DNA of 64,000 bases from SVEL01 sp964573715. Lineage in GTDB: Bacteria > Bacillota > Clostridia > Lachnospirales > Lachnospiraceae. Position numbers and translations under genes: made by a program. The notes beneath the pieces were generated by a model. It was not told the DNA's origin. It made no database searches and was given only the letters and a program-made list of their open reading frames with translations. The stretch is taken from the NCBI GenBank assembly GCA_964573715.1, contig CAZNKR010000002.1, positions 10,493-74,492 on the forward strand, read 5' to 3'. Positions 26,753 through 35,881 of the stretch are shown here, one piece after another. Each line of letters opens with the position of its first letter. Position 1 is the first letter of the stretch.

Positions 26753-28138
26753 TTATTGGAATCCCTCCTCATCCTTATATGATCCTGTATTTCTGTAAGT
26801 AACAAGAGATACAATAGACAATACTACGAATGTCATGATACCAATAACCGCACCTGTGTTGAACTTTTGGTTATCAATTGTTAACTTATACAACCATGTA
26901 ACCAAAAGATCTGTCTTACCAGCTGAGTTTCCAACAGGAGTTGGAGCACCACCAGTTAATAAGTAGATTACGTTAAAGTTGTTTACGTTACCTGTAAATG
27001 TTGTAACTAAGTAAGGAGCTGTAACGAATAACATATATGGTAATGTAATCTTAAAGAATGTTGTGAAAGCATTTGCTCCATCAACCTTTGCTGCCTCATA
27101 TAAGTCAGAAGGAATATTCTGTAAGATACCTGTTACCTGTAACATTGTGTATGGAATACCAATCCAAAGGTTAACAACGATAACTGTTACTCTGGCCATC
27201 ATTGCATTACTTAAGAATGGAATATATTGATCTATAACACCGTTTTCAATAAGAATCGAGTTAACAGGACCTGTCTTATCAAGCAATGTTCTTACAATAA
27301 GTAATGATACGAACTGTGGAATAGCTATTGATAAGATAAATACAAATCTCCAAAAAGATTTAAAACGTGTACCTTTTCTATTTATAATAATAGCAAGTAT
27401 CATACCTAATATATAGTTTAAGAAGGTAGCCAATACTGCCCATATTAATGTCCATCCTAAAACTGACCAGAATTCCTTACCTATTGATCCGTTCAAACTA
27501 AGAACATCACCAAAGTTTTTAAACCCAACCCAGTCAAATAAGATTAAGTGCTGACCAATCTTACTGTAATTAGTAAAAGCCATACTAATCATATAAATAA
27601 GTGGCAAAATAGTAAATACAACAACACCTAAAATTGGAAGTGTTAACAATAATTTATGTAAGTCGTCATCGAATAATTCTTTGATGTCTCCAAAAAAACT
27701 GTTAAGACGTTTTCCTTTTTTTGCTAAAACTTGAGACTTATATGCACTCTTTATGCTTTCTCTCCATAAAAGAATAAAGGCGATAATAAGAACTGCTGTA
27801 GCCACACCATATAGTAATATAAGTTTTGAATCATGATATTCTTCCGAATAAATGTAAAACTGACCTGTTGGATCAAGTACTTCGCCCTGTTCCAACCATC
27901 CAAGTGATGGAAGCATTGATAAATTGTTTGCTCCATATGCAACCATAAACCAAATAAATGCTACTTCTGTTGCTAAAAACAATAAACCTTTAATTATCTG
28001 TTTTCTGGCAATATTGCCTAATCCCATTATAACAAATGATAACTTTGTAAAGAAATCACCTTTAATTAACGCTTTAGTTACCGTGTAATCATTGCTGAAT
28101 TCACGAGCTTTCTTACGCGCTTTGCTCTTTTTTTTCAC
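26753..28138 (-). CDS. malF: Maltodextrin ABC transporter permease MalF
   Basis: A 461-residue permease with a basic N-terminus (MKKKSKARKKAREF) and several membrane segments. The N-terminal ~150 residues carry extra membrane segments (about 45-70 and 108-125) before the conserved core. The EAA motif reads EAAKVDGANAFTTFFKITLP, and FNVIYLLTGGAPTPVGNSAGKTDLLVTW is close to the MalF consensus. It is between malE and malG. A hairpin in the malE-malF gap could lower expression of the permeases relative to the binding protein. Confidence 0.94.
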   Translation of the reverse strand: MKKKSKARKKAREFSNDYTVTKALIKGDFFTKLSFVIMGLGNIARKQIIKGLLFLATEVAFIWFMVAYGANNLSMLPSLGWLEQGEVLDPTGQFYIYSEEYHDSKLILLYGVATAVLIIAFILLWRESIKSAYKSQVLAKKGKRLNSFFGDIKELFDDDLHKLLLTLPILGVVVFTILPLIYMISMAFTNYSKIGQHLILFDWVGFKNFGDVLSLNGSIGKEFWSVLGWTLIWAVLATFLNYILGMILAIIINRKGTRFKSFWRFVFILSIAIPQFVSLLIVRTLLDKTGPVNSILIENGVIDQYIPFLSNAMMARVTVIVVNLWIGIPYTMLQVTGILQNIPSDLYEAAKVDGANAFTTFFKITLPYMLFVTAPYLVTTFTGNVNNFNVIYLLTGGAPTPVGNSAGKTDLLVTWLYKLTIDNQKFNTGAVIGIMTFVVLSIVSLVTYRNTGSYKDEEGFQ

Positions 28139-28160
28139 AATACTACCTCCATAGAATATT

Positions 28161-28194
28161 TCTCCATGGTGAAACTAATGTAACACCATGGAGA
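28161..28194 (-). terminator. Hairpin in the malE-malF intergenic region (attenuator or mRNA stabiliser)
   Basis: An 11-bp perfect stem TCTCCATGGTG / CACCATGGAGA with a 12-base loop lies between the malE stop and the malF RBS. No long T-run follows it on the minus strand, so processing or stabilisation of malE mRNA is more likely than full termination. Confidence 0.6.
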
Positions 28195-28229
28195 CAATTA
28201 ATCATCTAAATAATTTCTAGAACTAATAA

Positions 28230-29480
28230 TTACTCTAAGTTAGATTTCATAAGATCATTAAATTCTACTACTTTTTCAGCAAAGTTAGCTGATGTAATTT
28301 CGCCACCTGTAAGAGCCTTACCAAAGTTCTCTGCTGGTGTCCAGTAGCATTCAGTTGTTAAGTATGTTGGCTGAAGAATAGAACCATTATCAAATGCATC
28401 ATTCTGAGCTATGAATACAGGATCAGCTTTGAATTTTTCGTCTTCAAGTAATGCTGTATTACAAGGTACAACACCTCTTAATTCGTAATGAGATTTCTGA
28501 GCTTCTTCTGAAGCAAGGTACTTAGCTAATGCTACAGCAACCTGCATGTTCTTGCAGTTAGGGTTAATAGCGATAGCCTTTGAACCAGCCATAGCTCTTA
28601 ACTGTCCGTCACCTGAAGCAACGTCAATCTTAGGGATACCAGCACTTGCGAAGTTATCACCAAGGAATTCCTGAGCTGAATTTAAATCCCAAGAACCAGA
28701 GAAAGCTGCGTTAGCCTGACCATCCTGAAGTAAAGCTACACCACCCTGTTTGAAGTTAGGGTTTGCTACTAAGTTAACCATGTATTCAGCTGCGTTCTTA
28801 GCGTTGTCGCCATCGAAGTTAATAGCTGGAGCATCTTCTGCGCCGAATGTACATCCTGCTGCAAGGAAGAATGCTTGGTTATACCAAGAGTTTTCAATAT
28901 CAAATGCTACTTTACCTTTTTCAAGCATTGTGTCTAAAGACTTAACATCATCAGCTGTAAATACTGATGAATCATAGTACATAAACCAAATATTTGTTGT
29001 GAAAGGAATACCATAAATAGCTCCATCGTATGAAACTGATTCTACGATTGTTTCTGAGTTTGTATCCTGGATATATGTAGCTGTATCACCAGCTAATTTA
29101 GAGATAGCATTTGCTTCTACTAATGTCTTTAACTGATCGTTAGCGAACATATAAACATCTGCTGCTGCTGCAACGTCCTGTGTTACTGTCTTACCAGCAT
29201 CACCTTCAGAACATGTACCATATGTGAAGTTAATTGTCCACTTTGGATGTTCTGTGTTGAACTGTTCACACATTGTCTGTAACCACTGGCCTTTGTCTTC
29301 TGCCTGGTCTTCAGCTGGTGACCATACTGTAAGGTCACATGTAATTTCTTCTTCTTCTGTTGTCTTGTTTTCAGCTACTGGCGTTGTTTTTGATGAATCT
29401 TTGTCATCTCCACAACCATAAAGAGCTGTTGCACATAATGCTGTTGTCATTAAAAGTGCTGTTAATTTTCTTGATCTCAT
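28230..29480 (-). CDS. malE: Maltodextrin-binding lipoprotein MalE
   Basis: A 416-residue extracellular solute-binding protein. The signal MRSRKLTALLMTTALC ends in lipobox LYGC (C23), followed by an Asp/Ser/Thr-rich linker. The mature protein starts CDLTVWSPAEDQAEDKGQW and shows SBP family 1 features (AGSKAIAINPNCKN, AVALAKYLASEEAQ). It should bind malto-oligosaccharides for MalFG. Codon choice is visibly more biased than in neighbours (CTGT, GCTGCT runs), consistent with high expression. RBS AGGAGGAAC lies upstream. Confidence 0.93.
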   Translation of the reverse strand: MRSRKLTALLMTTALCATALYGCGDDKDSSKTTPVAENKTTEEEEITCDLTVWSPAEDQAEDKGQWLQTMCEQFNTEHPKWTINFTYGTCSEGDAGKTVTQDVAAAADVYMFANDQLKTLVEANAISKLAGDTATYIQDTNSETIVESVSYDGAIYGIPFTTNIWFMYYDSSVFTADDVKSLDTMLEKGKVAFDIENSWYNQAFFLAAGCTFGAEDAPAINFDGDNAKNAAEYMVNLVANPNFKQGGVALLQDGQANAAFSGSWDLNSAQEFLGDNFASAGIPKIDVASGDGQLRAMAGSKAIAINPNCKNMQVAVALAKYLASEEAQKSHYELRGVVPCNTALLEDEKFKADPVFIAQNDAFDNGSILQPTYLTTECYWTPAENFGKALTGGEITSANFAEKVVEFNDLMKSNLE

Positions 29481-29538
29481 AATTTTTGTGTTCCTCCTAT
29501 TTTTTCAATCGCATACTGCTGATTGTTATTACTGTCTA

Positions 29539-29567
29539 ATTATATGTTTTCAATTCCAAAAAGTATA
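29539..29567 (-). promoter_or_regulatory. Possible activator-dependent promoter of malEFG
   Basis: TATAAT (29539-29544) with only a poor -35 candidate TATACT (29562-29567) 17 bases upstream. The weak -35 fits a promoter needing an activator such as the AraC-type regulator encoded next door. Confidence 0.4.
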
Positions 29568-29650
29568 TATCATAAATATTAGAAACGTGTTGTTTTTTTT
29601 AAACTAATATGAAAAATATACAAAAATGATGTGTTGATTGAATGTCTTTT

Positions 29651-29685
29651 TTATAAAAAACGTCAAAAGCTTACTGCTTTTGACG
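29651..29685 (-). terminator. Terminator of the response-regulator gene
   Basis: A 10-bp perfect stem CGTCAAAAGC / GCTTTTGACG with a 5-base loop, followed on the minus strand by T6. Confidence 0.9.
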
Positions 29686-29701
29686 CATTAATTGATATTT
29701 T

Positions 29702-31249
29702 TTAATCAACCTCACCGTTTGTACGGAATTTTTGTGGACTTATGCCATAATACTCTCTAAAACTTTGACAAAAATATGATACATTAGGGTATCCCACTTC
29801 TACGCTTATATTAACAATCTTCATATGAGAATTTTCAAGCATTTCTTTAGCATTTTCCATTCGTACAGACTTAATAAATTTACTAAGGTTTTGACCTGTT
29901 TCCTTTTTAAAAACACAGCTTAAATAGCTAGGTGCCATATAAACCATCTCTGCAAGCTGTTCTACACCAATCTCTTCTTTATAATGAGAATATATGTATT
30001 GTTTAACACACTCAACTTCTCTATGAACAGTCTGAGTATTCTTAGAGAAATTCTCTTCCATACGAATAATATTATTATTCATAATTTCTTTAACAGATGA
30101 TAAATCCGTGGACCTATAAAGCTTATCCACTTCATTATTAAGCTCGACTTCTCCTACGCTTGGTAATGCTTCATAAAATTCTTTAAGAATATTTGAAAAT
30201 ACAAATTTAATATAAAGCTGAGAGAGATTTGTTTTATTTCCATATCTATTCCATAAGGTTTCAAAATTTTTCTTTAAGGATTCTATATCTTTTAATTTAA
30301 TATCCTGTTTTATTTGTTTAATAACAGAATCATCATCTGTCTGAACAAAAATTGGAGATTCATCCTTTACTGTTTTTACGAATACCTTGCTACAGCTTTC
30401 ATAGAACTTTCCTTCCATTAATTCTTCTACTTCTTCCATAGCTATAGACAATTCATTACAATTCTCAATAGTGGAAGAAAGCGCAAGGAAACATTTTCTT
30501 GCATACTTAACAGACAGTTTTTTTTGAATTTCATTACAATCATTTAAAATTTCTACTTCTGACTTTTTACTACAATACTTGTCCTCTAATAAAATAACTG
30601 ACTGTAAAGAGTTCAAATTCAAATAATAAGCATAAATGTTTTTTTCAGAAAGATATTGTGAAAAATCATCCTCAAAAACATCACTGACTTTATTAAAAAA
30701 CTCTTGTTCAAACTCAATTAAAATAATTCTTTTATATTGATCGTACTCAATAGATGAATCCACTTCTTGACCGTCAACTCTTATTTCGCTTATTTTTTTT
30801 CCATAAAGTAAGCTAAATAAAACATATTCTTTAACAAACTCTGTATTAATGTCATTCTGTTCACTAAGATATTTTGATTCCTCGCATTGGTCTAGCGCTA
30901 AAGAAACCGACTCAACGAATTCCTTTGTGTCAAATGGTTTATGAAGATAATCTGTAGCTCCGAGTTTAATTGCCTTCTTTGCATCTTCAAATTCATCACT
31001 TGCACTAACAACAATAAATTTTAGATTTTCATTGATTTGTTTTAGCTCTTCTACCATGCTAAATCCATCTATATCTTCCATTCTTATTTCAGTAATCAAA
31101 ATATCAATGGCATTGTTGGCTGCAAATTCCATGGCCGCCATACCGCTAGGAACGGTTTGTACTGCAATATCTAGTGAAAAGTTTTTTAAAATTTTAACCA
31201 TATTTTCTCGGCTATTTTTGTCTGAATCAACAACCAATAATCTATACAT
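29702..31249 (-). CDS. Orphan YesN-type response regulator with Glu at the phosphorylation site
   Basis: Residues 1-125 form a receiver domain and ~405-510 an AraC-type double helix-turn-helix (ISVEVGYPNVSYFCQSFREYYG), with an uncharacterised linker of ~280 residues. The start ATG has GGTGGT upstream. The expected phospho-acceptor Asp is Glu (ILITEIRMEDIDGF, E54); the acidic pocket (D8, D10) and the KPF lysine remain. No histidine kinase gene is adjacent. Position between malE and glgP suggests it controls maltodextrin use. E54 may lock it in an active-like state or mean another signal; this is inference. Confidence 0.88.
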   Translation of the reverse strand: MYRLLVVDSDKNSRENMVKILKNFSLDIAVQTVPSGMAAMEFAANNAIDILITEIRMEDIDGFSMVEELKQINENLKFIVVSASDEFEDAKKAIKLGATDYLHKPFDTKEFVESVSLALDQCEESKYLSEQNDINTEFVKEYVLFSLLYGKKISEIRVDGQEVDSSIEYDQYKRIILIEFEQEFFNKVSDVFEDDFSQYLSEKNIYAYYLNLNSLQSVILLEDKYCSKKSEVEILNDCNEIQKKLSVKYARKCFLALSSTIENCNELSIAMEEVEELMEGKFYESCSKVFVKTVKDESPIFVQTDDDSVIKQIKQDIKLKDIESLKKNFETLWNRYGNKTNLSQLYIKFVFSNILKEFYEALPSVGEVELNNEVDKLYRSTDLSSVKEIMNNNIIRMEENFSKNTQTVHREVECVKQYIYSHYKEEIGVEQLAEMVYMAPSYLSCVFKKETGQNLSKFIKSVRMENAKEMLENSHMKIVNISVEVGYPNVSYFCQSFREYYGISPQKFRTNGEVD

Positions 31250-31368
31250 AATCTACCACCATATTTAATATCATTTTTTCAAGATTTGTGTAAATTATAT
31301 ACTATTTATGTTGTTTTTTCAAGTTTTTCTGTTGAAATCATAAATATTTTATATTTTGTTCATATATT

Positions 31369-31465
31369 CATATTCTTGCTTTTCATATTCTTGCTTTTCA
31401 TATTCTTGCTATGCATATTCTTGTTATGCATATTCTTGCTATGCAAATTCTTGCTATGCAAATTG
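31369..31465. repeat. 15-bp tandem repeat, six copies, upstream of the response regulator
   Basis: Consensus CATATTCTTGCTTTT then CATATTCTTGCTATG (with CAAATTCTTGCTATG in the last): units start at 31369, 31384, 31399, 31414, 31429 and 31444, with a 7-base remnant. It lies between the glgP terminator and the response-regulator start, ~120 bases upstream of that gene. Open frames across it are low-complexity (IFLL repeats) and look non-coding. Confidence 0.85.
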
Positions 31466-31493
31466 CCTACTGAATCGTTCTTACTGGCTTATT

Positions 31494-31525
31494 ACAAAAA
31501 AAGAGCCCCATTAATGGGGCTCTTT
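31494..31525 (-). terminator. Terminator of glgP
   Basis: A perfect stem AAGAGCCCC / GGGGCTCTT (31501-31525, loop ATTAATG-type) flanked on the minus strand by T7. Confidence 0.9.
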
Positions 31526-31562
31526 AATATTTAAAGATTTACTATTTGTATATCTTTTGTTA

Positions 31563-33818
31563 TTAGTTTAATTTCCAGATATCTCTGTTATATTCTGCTA
31601 TTGTTCTATCTGATGAGAAGAAACCAGCATTTGCAATATTAACTAAAGCTTTTCTAGACCAAGCTAACTTATTTTCATAATCATTGTAAGCAACTTCTTT
31701 TGTCTTGATATATTCATTTAAATCAAGTAAAGTCATGAACCAGTCTTTTACAATAAGTTCTTTATGAAGTCTTGTAAGCATTTCTTCATCGCCAACCTTT
31801 AACATTTCAGGACAAACGATAAAGTCTACTAATTCTTTAATATGTGCATCATTTGTATAGTAGTTATTTGAAACATAATCAGCCTTAGCGTAATGTTCGA
31901 TAACCTGCTCTGAAGATTCACCAAATGTATAGATATTGTCTTTTCCAACTAATTCAGCAATTTCAACATTTGCTCCATCCATAGTACCAAGTGTAACAGC
32001 ACCATTAAGCATAAACTTCATATTACCTGTACCAGATGCTTCCTTTGAAGCAAGTGAAATCTGTTCAGAAATATCACAAGCTGGAATAAGCTTAGCAGCC
32101 TTAGATACGCAGTAGTTTTCAACCATAACAACCTTTAAGTAAGGGCTTACTTCTGGATCAGAATTGATAATTGTCTGTAAGCAAAGGATTGTATGAATAA
32201 TATCCTTAGCAATGATATAAGCAGGAGCTGCCTTTGCACCAAAGATAACTGTGATTGGTGTTGTTGGCTTATTGCCCTTTTTAATATCAAGATATTTATG
32301 AATAACGTATAAAACGTTCATCTGCTGACGTTTGTACTCATGAAGTCTCTTAACCTGAATATCGAAGATTGAATTTTCATCAATTTCAATACCCTGTGTT
32401 GATTTAATATAATCCTTAAATACAACCTTGTTTTCTTTCTTAATATCAAATAGCTTATTAAGAACTGCTTCATCGTCAAGATACTGCTCTAACTTCTTAA
32501 GCTCCATTGCATCCTTCTTGAATCCAGGTCCAATAAGGCTTTCGATATATGCTGCAAGACCTTCGTTACAATGTAACAACCATCTTCTAAATGTAATACC
32601 ATTTGTCTTGTTGTTGAATTTATTAGGGTAAATCTTGTAGAAATTGTTAAGTTCTGAATTCTTTAAAATTTCTGTATGAAGATAAGCAACACCATTTACA
32701 CTATATCCATAATGAATATCCATATGTGCCATATGAACTCTGTTTGTTTCATCAATGATGTAAACTGACTTGTCATCAAACTTCGCTCTAACCTTTTCAT
32801 CAAGAACCTTGATAATTGGAACTAACTGTGGAACAACCTTCTCTAAGAAGCTCATTGGCCATTTTTCAAGCGCTTCTGCAAGAATAGTATGGTTTGTATA
32901 TGCACATGTCTTAGATACGATTTCAATAGCTTCGTCCTGATCAATACCTTCTGCTGTTAATAATCTAATTAACTCAGGAATAACCATTGATGGATGTGTA
33001 TCATTAATCTGAATAGCTGCATATTCATATAGATCGTGAAGATTTGATCCTTTAGCTTTTGCTTCCTTAAGGATTAATCTAGCACCATTGCTTACCATAA
33101 AGTACTGCTGATAAATTCTAAGTAATAAACCTGCTTCATCAGAATCATCTGGATATAAGAATAATGTAAGATTCTTTTCAATATCTTCTTTGTTGAAGTT
33201 GATTGAATCGCCATTAACGATTGTTTCATCAACTGATTCAATATCAAATAAATGAAGCTTGTTTGTTCTGTTTTCATATCCTGTAACAGCAATATCATAA
33301 AGTCTTGACTTAACAACGCAATCACCAAACTGTACGTCATATGTTACGTCAGTCTTTGTAAGCCAGCTTTCATTTTCAATCCAAGGATTTGGAGTTTCTT
33401 TCTGCTTACGATCAACAAAAACCTGTTTAAATAAACCTAAATGATAGTTAAGTCCAATACCATCACCATTAAGTCCGATACTTGCCATTGAATCAATAAA
33501 ACAAGCTGCAAGTCTACCAAGACCACCATTACCTAAAGATGGTTCTGGTTCTACTTCTTCTATATCAAAGATGCTCTTTCCGTTTTCTTCTAACTCTTTT
33601 TTAATCTCTCCAAAAATACCAAGATTGATAAGATTGTTAGATAAAAGCTTGCCAATTAAGAATTCAGCAGAAATGTAGTATACCTTCTTCTTTCCTTCAT
33701 TGCTTTCTTTTCCTTGCGCCATTTCCTTTGTCATCTCAAGAAGAGCCACATAAATTTCTTCATTTGAACAGTCACAAATAGCCTTATTGTACTTTTTGTT
33801 GCAAAATTCCTGTAACAT
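31563..33818 (-). CDS. glgP: Glycogen/maltodextrin phosphorylase
   Basis: It releases glucose-1-phosphate from alpha-1,4-glucan ends. The 751-residue protein belongs to the classical GT35 family, somewhat shorter than the ~800-residue E. coli enzymes because the N-terminus is compact. Motifs include EPSLGNGGLGRLAACFIDS (93-111) and INDTHPSMVIPEL (271-283), and the PLP lysine K601 in GTGNMKFMLNGAVTLGT. It has its own terminator and probably its own promoter. It would act on products left by MalEFG import and the debranching enzymes. Confidence 0.95.
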   Translation of the reverse strand: MLQEFCNKKYNKAICDCSNEEIYVALLEMTKEMAQGKESNEGKKKVYYISAEFLIGKLLSNNLINLGIFGEIKKELEENGKSIFDIEEVEPEPSLGNGGLGRLAACFIDSMASIGLNGDGIGLNYHLGLFKQVFVDRKQKETPNPWIENESWLTKTDVTYDVQFGDCVVKSRLYDIAVTGYENRTNKLHLFDIESVDETIVNGDSINFNKEDIEKNLTLFLYPDDSDEAGLLLRIYQQYFMVSNGARLILKEAKAKGSNLHDLYEYAAIQINDTHPSMVIPELIRLLTAEGIDQDEAIEIVSKTCAYTNHTILAEALEKWPMSFLEKVVPQLVPIIKVLDEKVRAKFDDKSVYIIDETNRVHMAHMDIHYGYSVNGVAYLHTEILKNSELNNFYKIYPNKFNNKTNGITFRRWLLHCNEGLAAYIESLIGPGFKKDAMELKKLEQYLDDEAVLNKLFDIKKENKVVFKDYIKSTQGIEIDENSIFDIQVKRLHEYKRQQMNVLYVIHKYLDIKKGNKPTTPITVIFGAKAAPAYIIAKDIIHTILCLQTIINSDPEVSPYLKVVMVENYCVSKAAKLIPACDISEQISLASKEASGTGNMKFMLNGAVTLGTMDGANVEIAELVGKDNIYTFGESSEQVIEHYAKADYVSNNYYTNDAHIKELVDFIVCPEMLKVGDEEMLTRLHKELIVKDWFMTLLDLNEYIKTKEVAYNDYENKLAWSRKALVNIANAGFFSSDRTIAEYNRDIWKLN

Positions 33819-33942
33819 AGTTACCTCCTAAAAAATTTGGTTTTATAATTAATAGCTACACTGTTTTTCTCAAACACTAGCATTATATTATCATCTAAAT
33901 ACCTATTCTTGTATGATGTTATCGTTTTCTAATACAATTCTA

Positions 33943-35577
33943 TCAAACCAGACACATAAAAGACTCATACGGTCTTAATTCTAAGCTTTTAAGATTTATA
34001 GGACTTTGATCGTAATTGCTAATGATAAGTTCTTTAACAGTGAAATTATCCAATTCTACAACCTGATTTTGATCGTAGAAATTACATACAACTAACAGCG
34101 TCTCTTTATCACTCTTTCTAAGATAGGCAATAACAGATTCATTTTCCTTTAGCAAAGGAATATATTCACCTTCGTTAATTGACGCAACATTCTTTCTGAT
34201 TTTAATCAAATTCTTGTAAAAATGCAATACTGAATTATCATCTTTTGATGCTTTTTTAACATTTATGTCTAAATAATTCTCATTAACTAAAATCCATGGC
34301 TTACCAGTTGTAAAGCCGGCATTGGCGCTATCATCCCATTGCATCGGTGTTCTAGCATTATCTCTTCCTTTTGCATGAATAGCTTCCATGATTTTATCAG
34401 GATTTTCTCCTGCTTTTAGCTTTTCTTCGTATACACCAAGGGTTTCTACATCTTTGTAATCTGAAATATTCTTCCATTTTACATTAGTCATTCCTATCTC
34501 TTCACCCTGATATAAAAATGGTGTTCCCTTTAATCCATATAGTAATACTGCTAGCATTTTTGCACTTTCAACACGATAATTAGTATCATTTCCAAATCGA
34601 GAAACTATACGTGGTAAATCATGATTGTTCCAAAACAATGTATTCCATCCATCTTTGTACTCTAGCTGCCACTTATCAATGATACTTTTTAATTGTGAAA
34701 GTTTAAATGTAGCCAGCTCCCATTTCCCTTTTCCAGGTACTTCATCTAAAGAACTGTGTTCAAACTGGAAAACCATGGATAGTTCTTTATTAGATGGTTT
34801 GGTGTATTTTAATGCTATTTGGGTATCCGCCGCCCAACACTCACCAATAGTAACAATGTTTTCTCCATCTCCGTAGGCATTAAAACCATTTACATATAAT
34901 TCTTTAATGTAATCATGAAGCTTTGGTCCATTTGCACCAATCATCTCATCTGGAATTTTTCCAAGCATCTCAATAACGTCTAGTCTGAAACCACCAACTC
35001 CTTTATCAAGCCAAAACTTGATAACATCTGCCATACCTTTTCTAACATTCTCATTTTCCCAGTTAAGATCCGGCTGTCTCTTACTAAAGAAATGCAAAAA
35101 ATATTGCTTTGTAGTTTCATCAAACTGCCATGCAGAGCCACTAAATACAGAGCCAAGCTCATTTGGTTCTTTGCCCTCCACTGGATCTCTCCAAATGTAA
35201 TAATCACGGTATTGATTATCTTTTGACTTTTTCGACTCAATAAACCATTTATGTTCGTCTGATGTATGATTAAATACCATATCCATAATTATCTTTATAT
35301 TACGTTTTTTTGCTTCTTCAATAAGCTTTTCCATATCAGACATAGTTCCAAACTCGTCCATAATATCCATATAGTCTGAAATGTCATATCCATTATCATC
35401 ATTTGGTGACTTGTATACAGGGCTAATCCAAACAGCGTCAATACCTAACCATTCTAAGTAGTCAAGTTTTGAAAGGATACCATTAATATCCCCAATTCCA
35501 TCTCCATCAGAATCCATAAAGCTTCTTGGATAAATCTGATATATTACAGCGTTTTTCCACCATATCTCTTTTGACAT
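33943..35577 (-). CDS. Oligo-1,6-glucosidase (GH13_31)
   Basis: A 544-residue cytoplasmic enzyme with no signal peptide. I take ATG 35577 (MSKEIWWKNAVIYQIYPRSF): GGAGG lies right before it, and the frame's upstream TTG overlaps that box. Catalytic residues are D200 (GFRLDVIEM), E246 (VTIGECWAAD) and D320 (WNNHDLPR). QPDLNWEN and the Val after the nucleophile favour alpha-1,6 over alpha-1,4 activity, releasing glucose from isomalto-oligosaccharides and limit dextrins. Divergent to the AraC gene across ~300 bases. Confidence 0.93.
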   Translation of the reverse strand: MSKEIWWKNAVIYQIYPRSFMDSDGDGIGDINGILSKLDYLEWLGIDAVWISPVYKSPNDDNGYDISDYMDIMDEFGTMSDMEKLIEEAKKRNIKIIMDMVFNHTSDEHKWFIESKKSKDNQYRDYYIWRDPVEGKEPNELGSVFSGSAWQFDETTKQYFLHFFSKRQPDLNWENENVRKGMADVIKFWLDKGVGGFRLDVIEMLGKIPDEMIGANGPKLHDYIKELYVNGFNAYGDGENIVTIGECWAADTQIALKYTKPSNKELSMVFQFEHSSLDEVPGKGKWELATFKLSQLKSIIDKWQLEYKDGWNTLFWNNHDLPRIVSRFGNDTNYRVESAKMLAVLLYGLKGTPFLYQGEEIGMTNVKWKNISDYKDVETLGVYEEKLKAGENPDKIMEAIHAKGRDNARTPMQWDDSANAGFTTGKPWILVNENYLDINVKKASKDDNSVLHFYKNLIKIRKNVASINEGEYIPLLKENESVIAYLRKSDKETLLVVCNFYDQNQVVELDNFTVKELIISNYDQSPINLKSLELRPYESFMCLV

Positions 35578-35881
35578 AAAAACCTCCAATAAAATAAAAA
35601 ATATTAATAATTTTCACGTTATTATACAGTTATTGTATATAAAACACCTTGCAATTATATCACAAACTATAATATAATACTATTAATTTATAGCTTTTAA
35701 TAATTTAAATTTAGTGCTATATATTTCTTAAATTTACTGTTTAATATTTTCCGAATTTATTGTTATATATACACAAATTTTATTGTTTTGAGCATTATAA
35801 ATTTAATGTAATAAATAAAAATATTTATGTTATAAGCAAACAATATAATTCTATCATTTTCAACACTTTAGGAGGTACCTT
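35578..35881. promoter_or_regulatory. Divergent promoter region between the glucosidase and the AraC regulator
   Basis: A ~300-base very AT-rich gap without genes. On the minus strand TATAAT (35621-35626) is a likely -10 for the glucosidase with a weak -35. On the plus strand several AT-rich -10-like sites occur, none decisive, and AGGAGG at 35870 serves the AraC gene. No inverted repeat stands out. Confidence 0.4.

Noticed and set aside
31369..31465. CRISPR array
   Set aside because: The units are contiguous 15-mers with no unique spacers and no cas genes.
31286..31534. Plus-strand ORF with IFLL repeats
   Set aside because: It runs through the tandem repeat and the glgP terminator; low complexity and no RBS.
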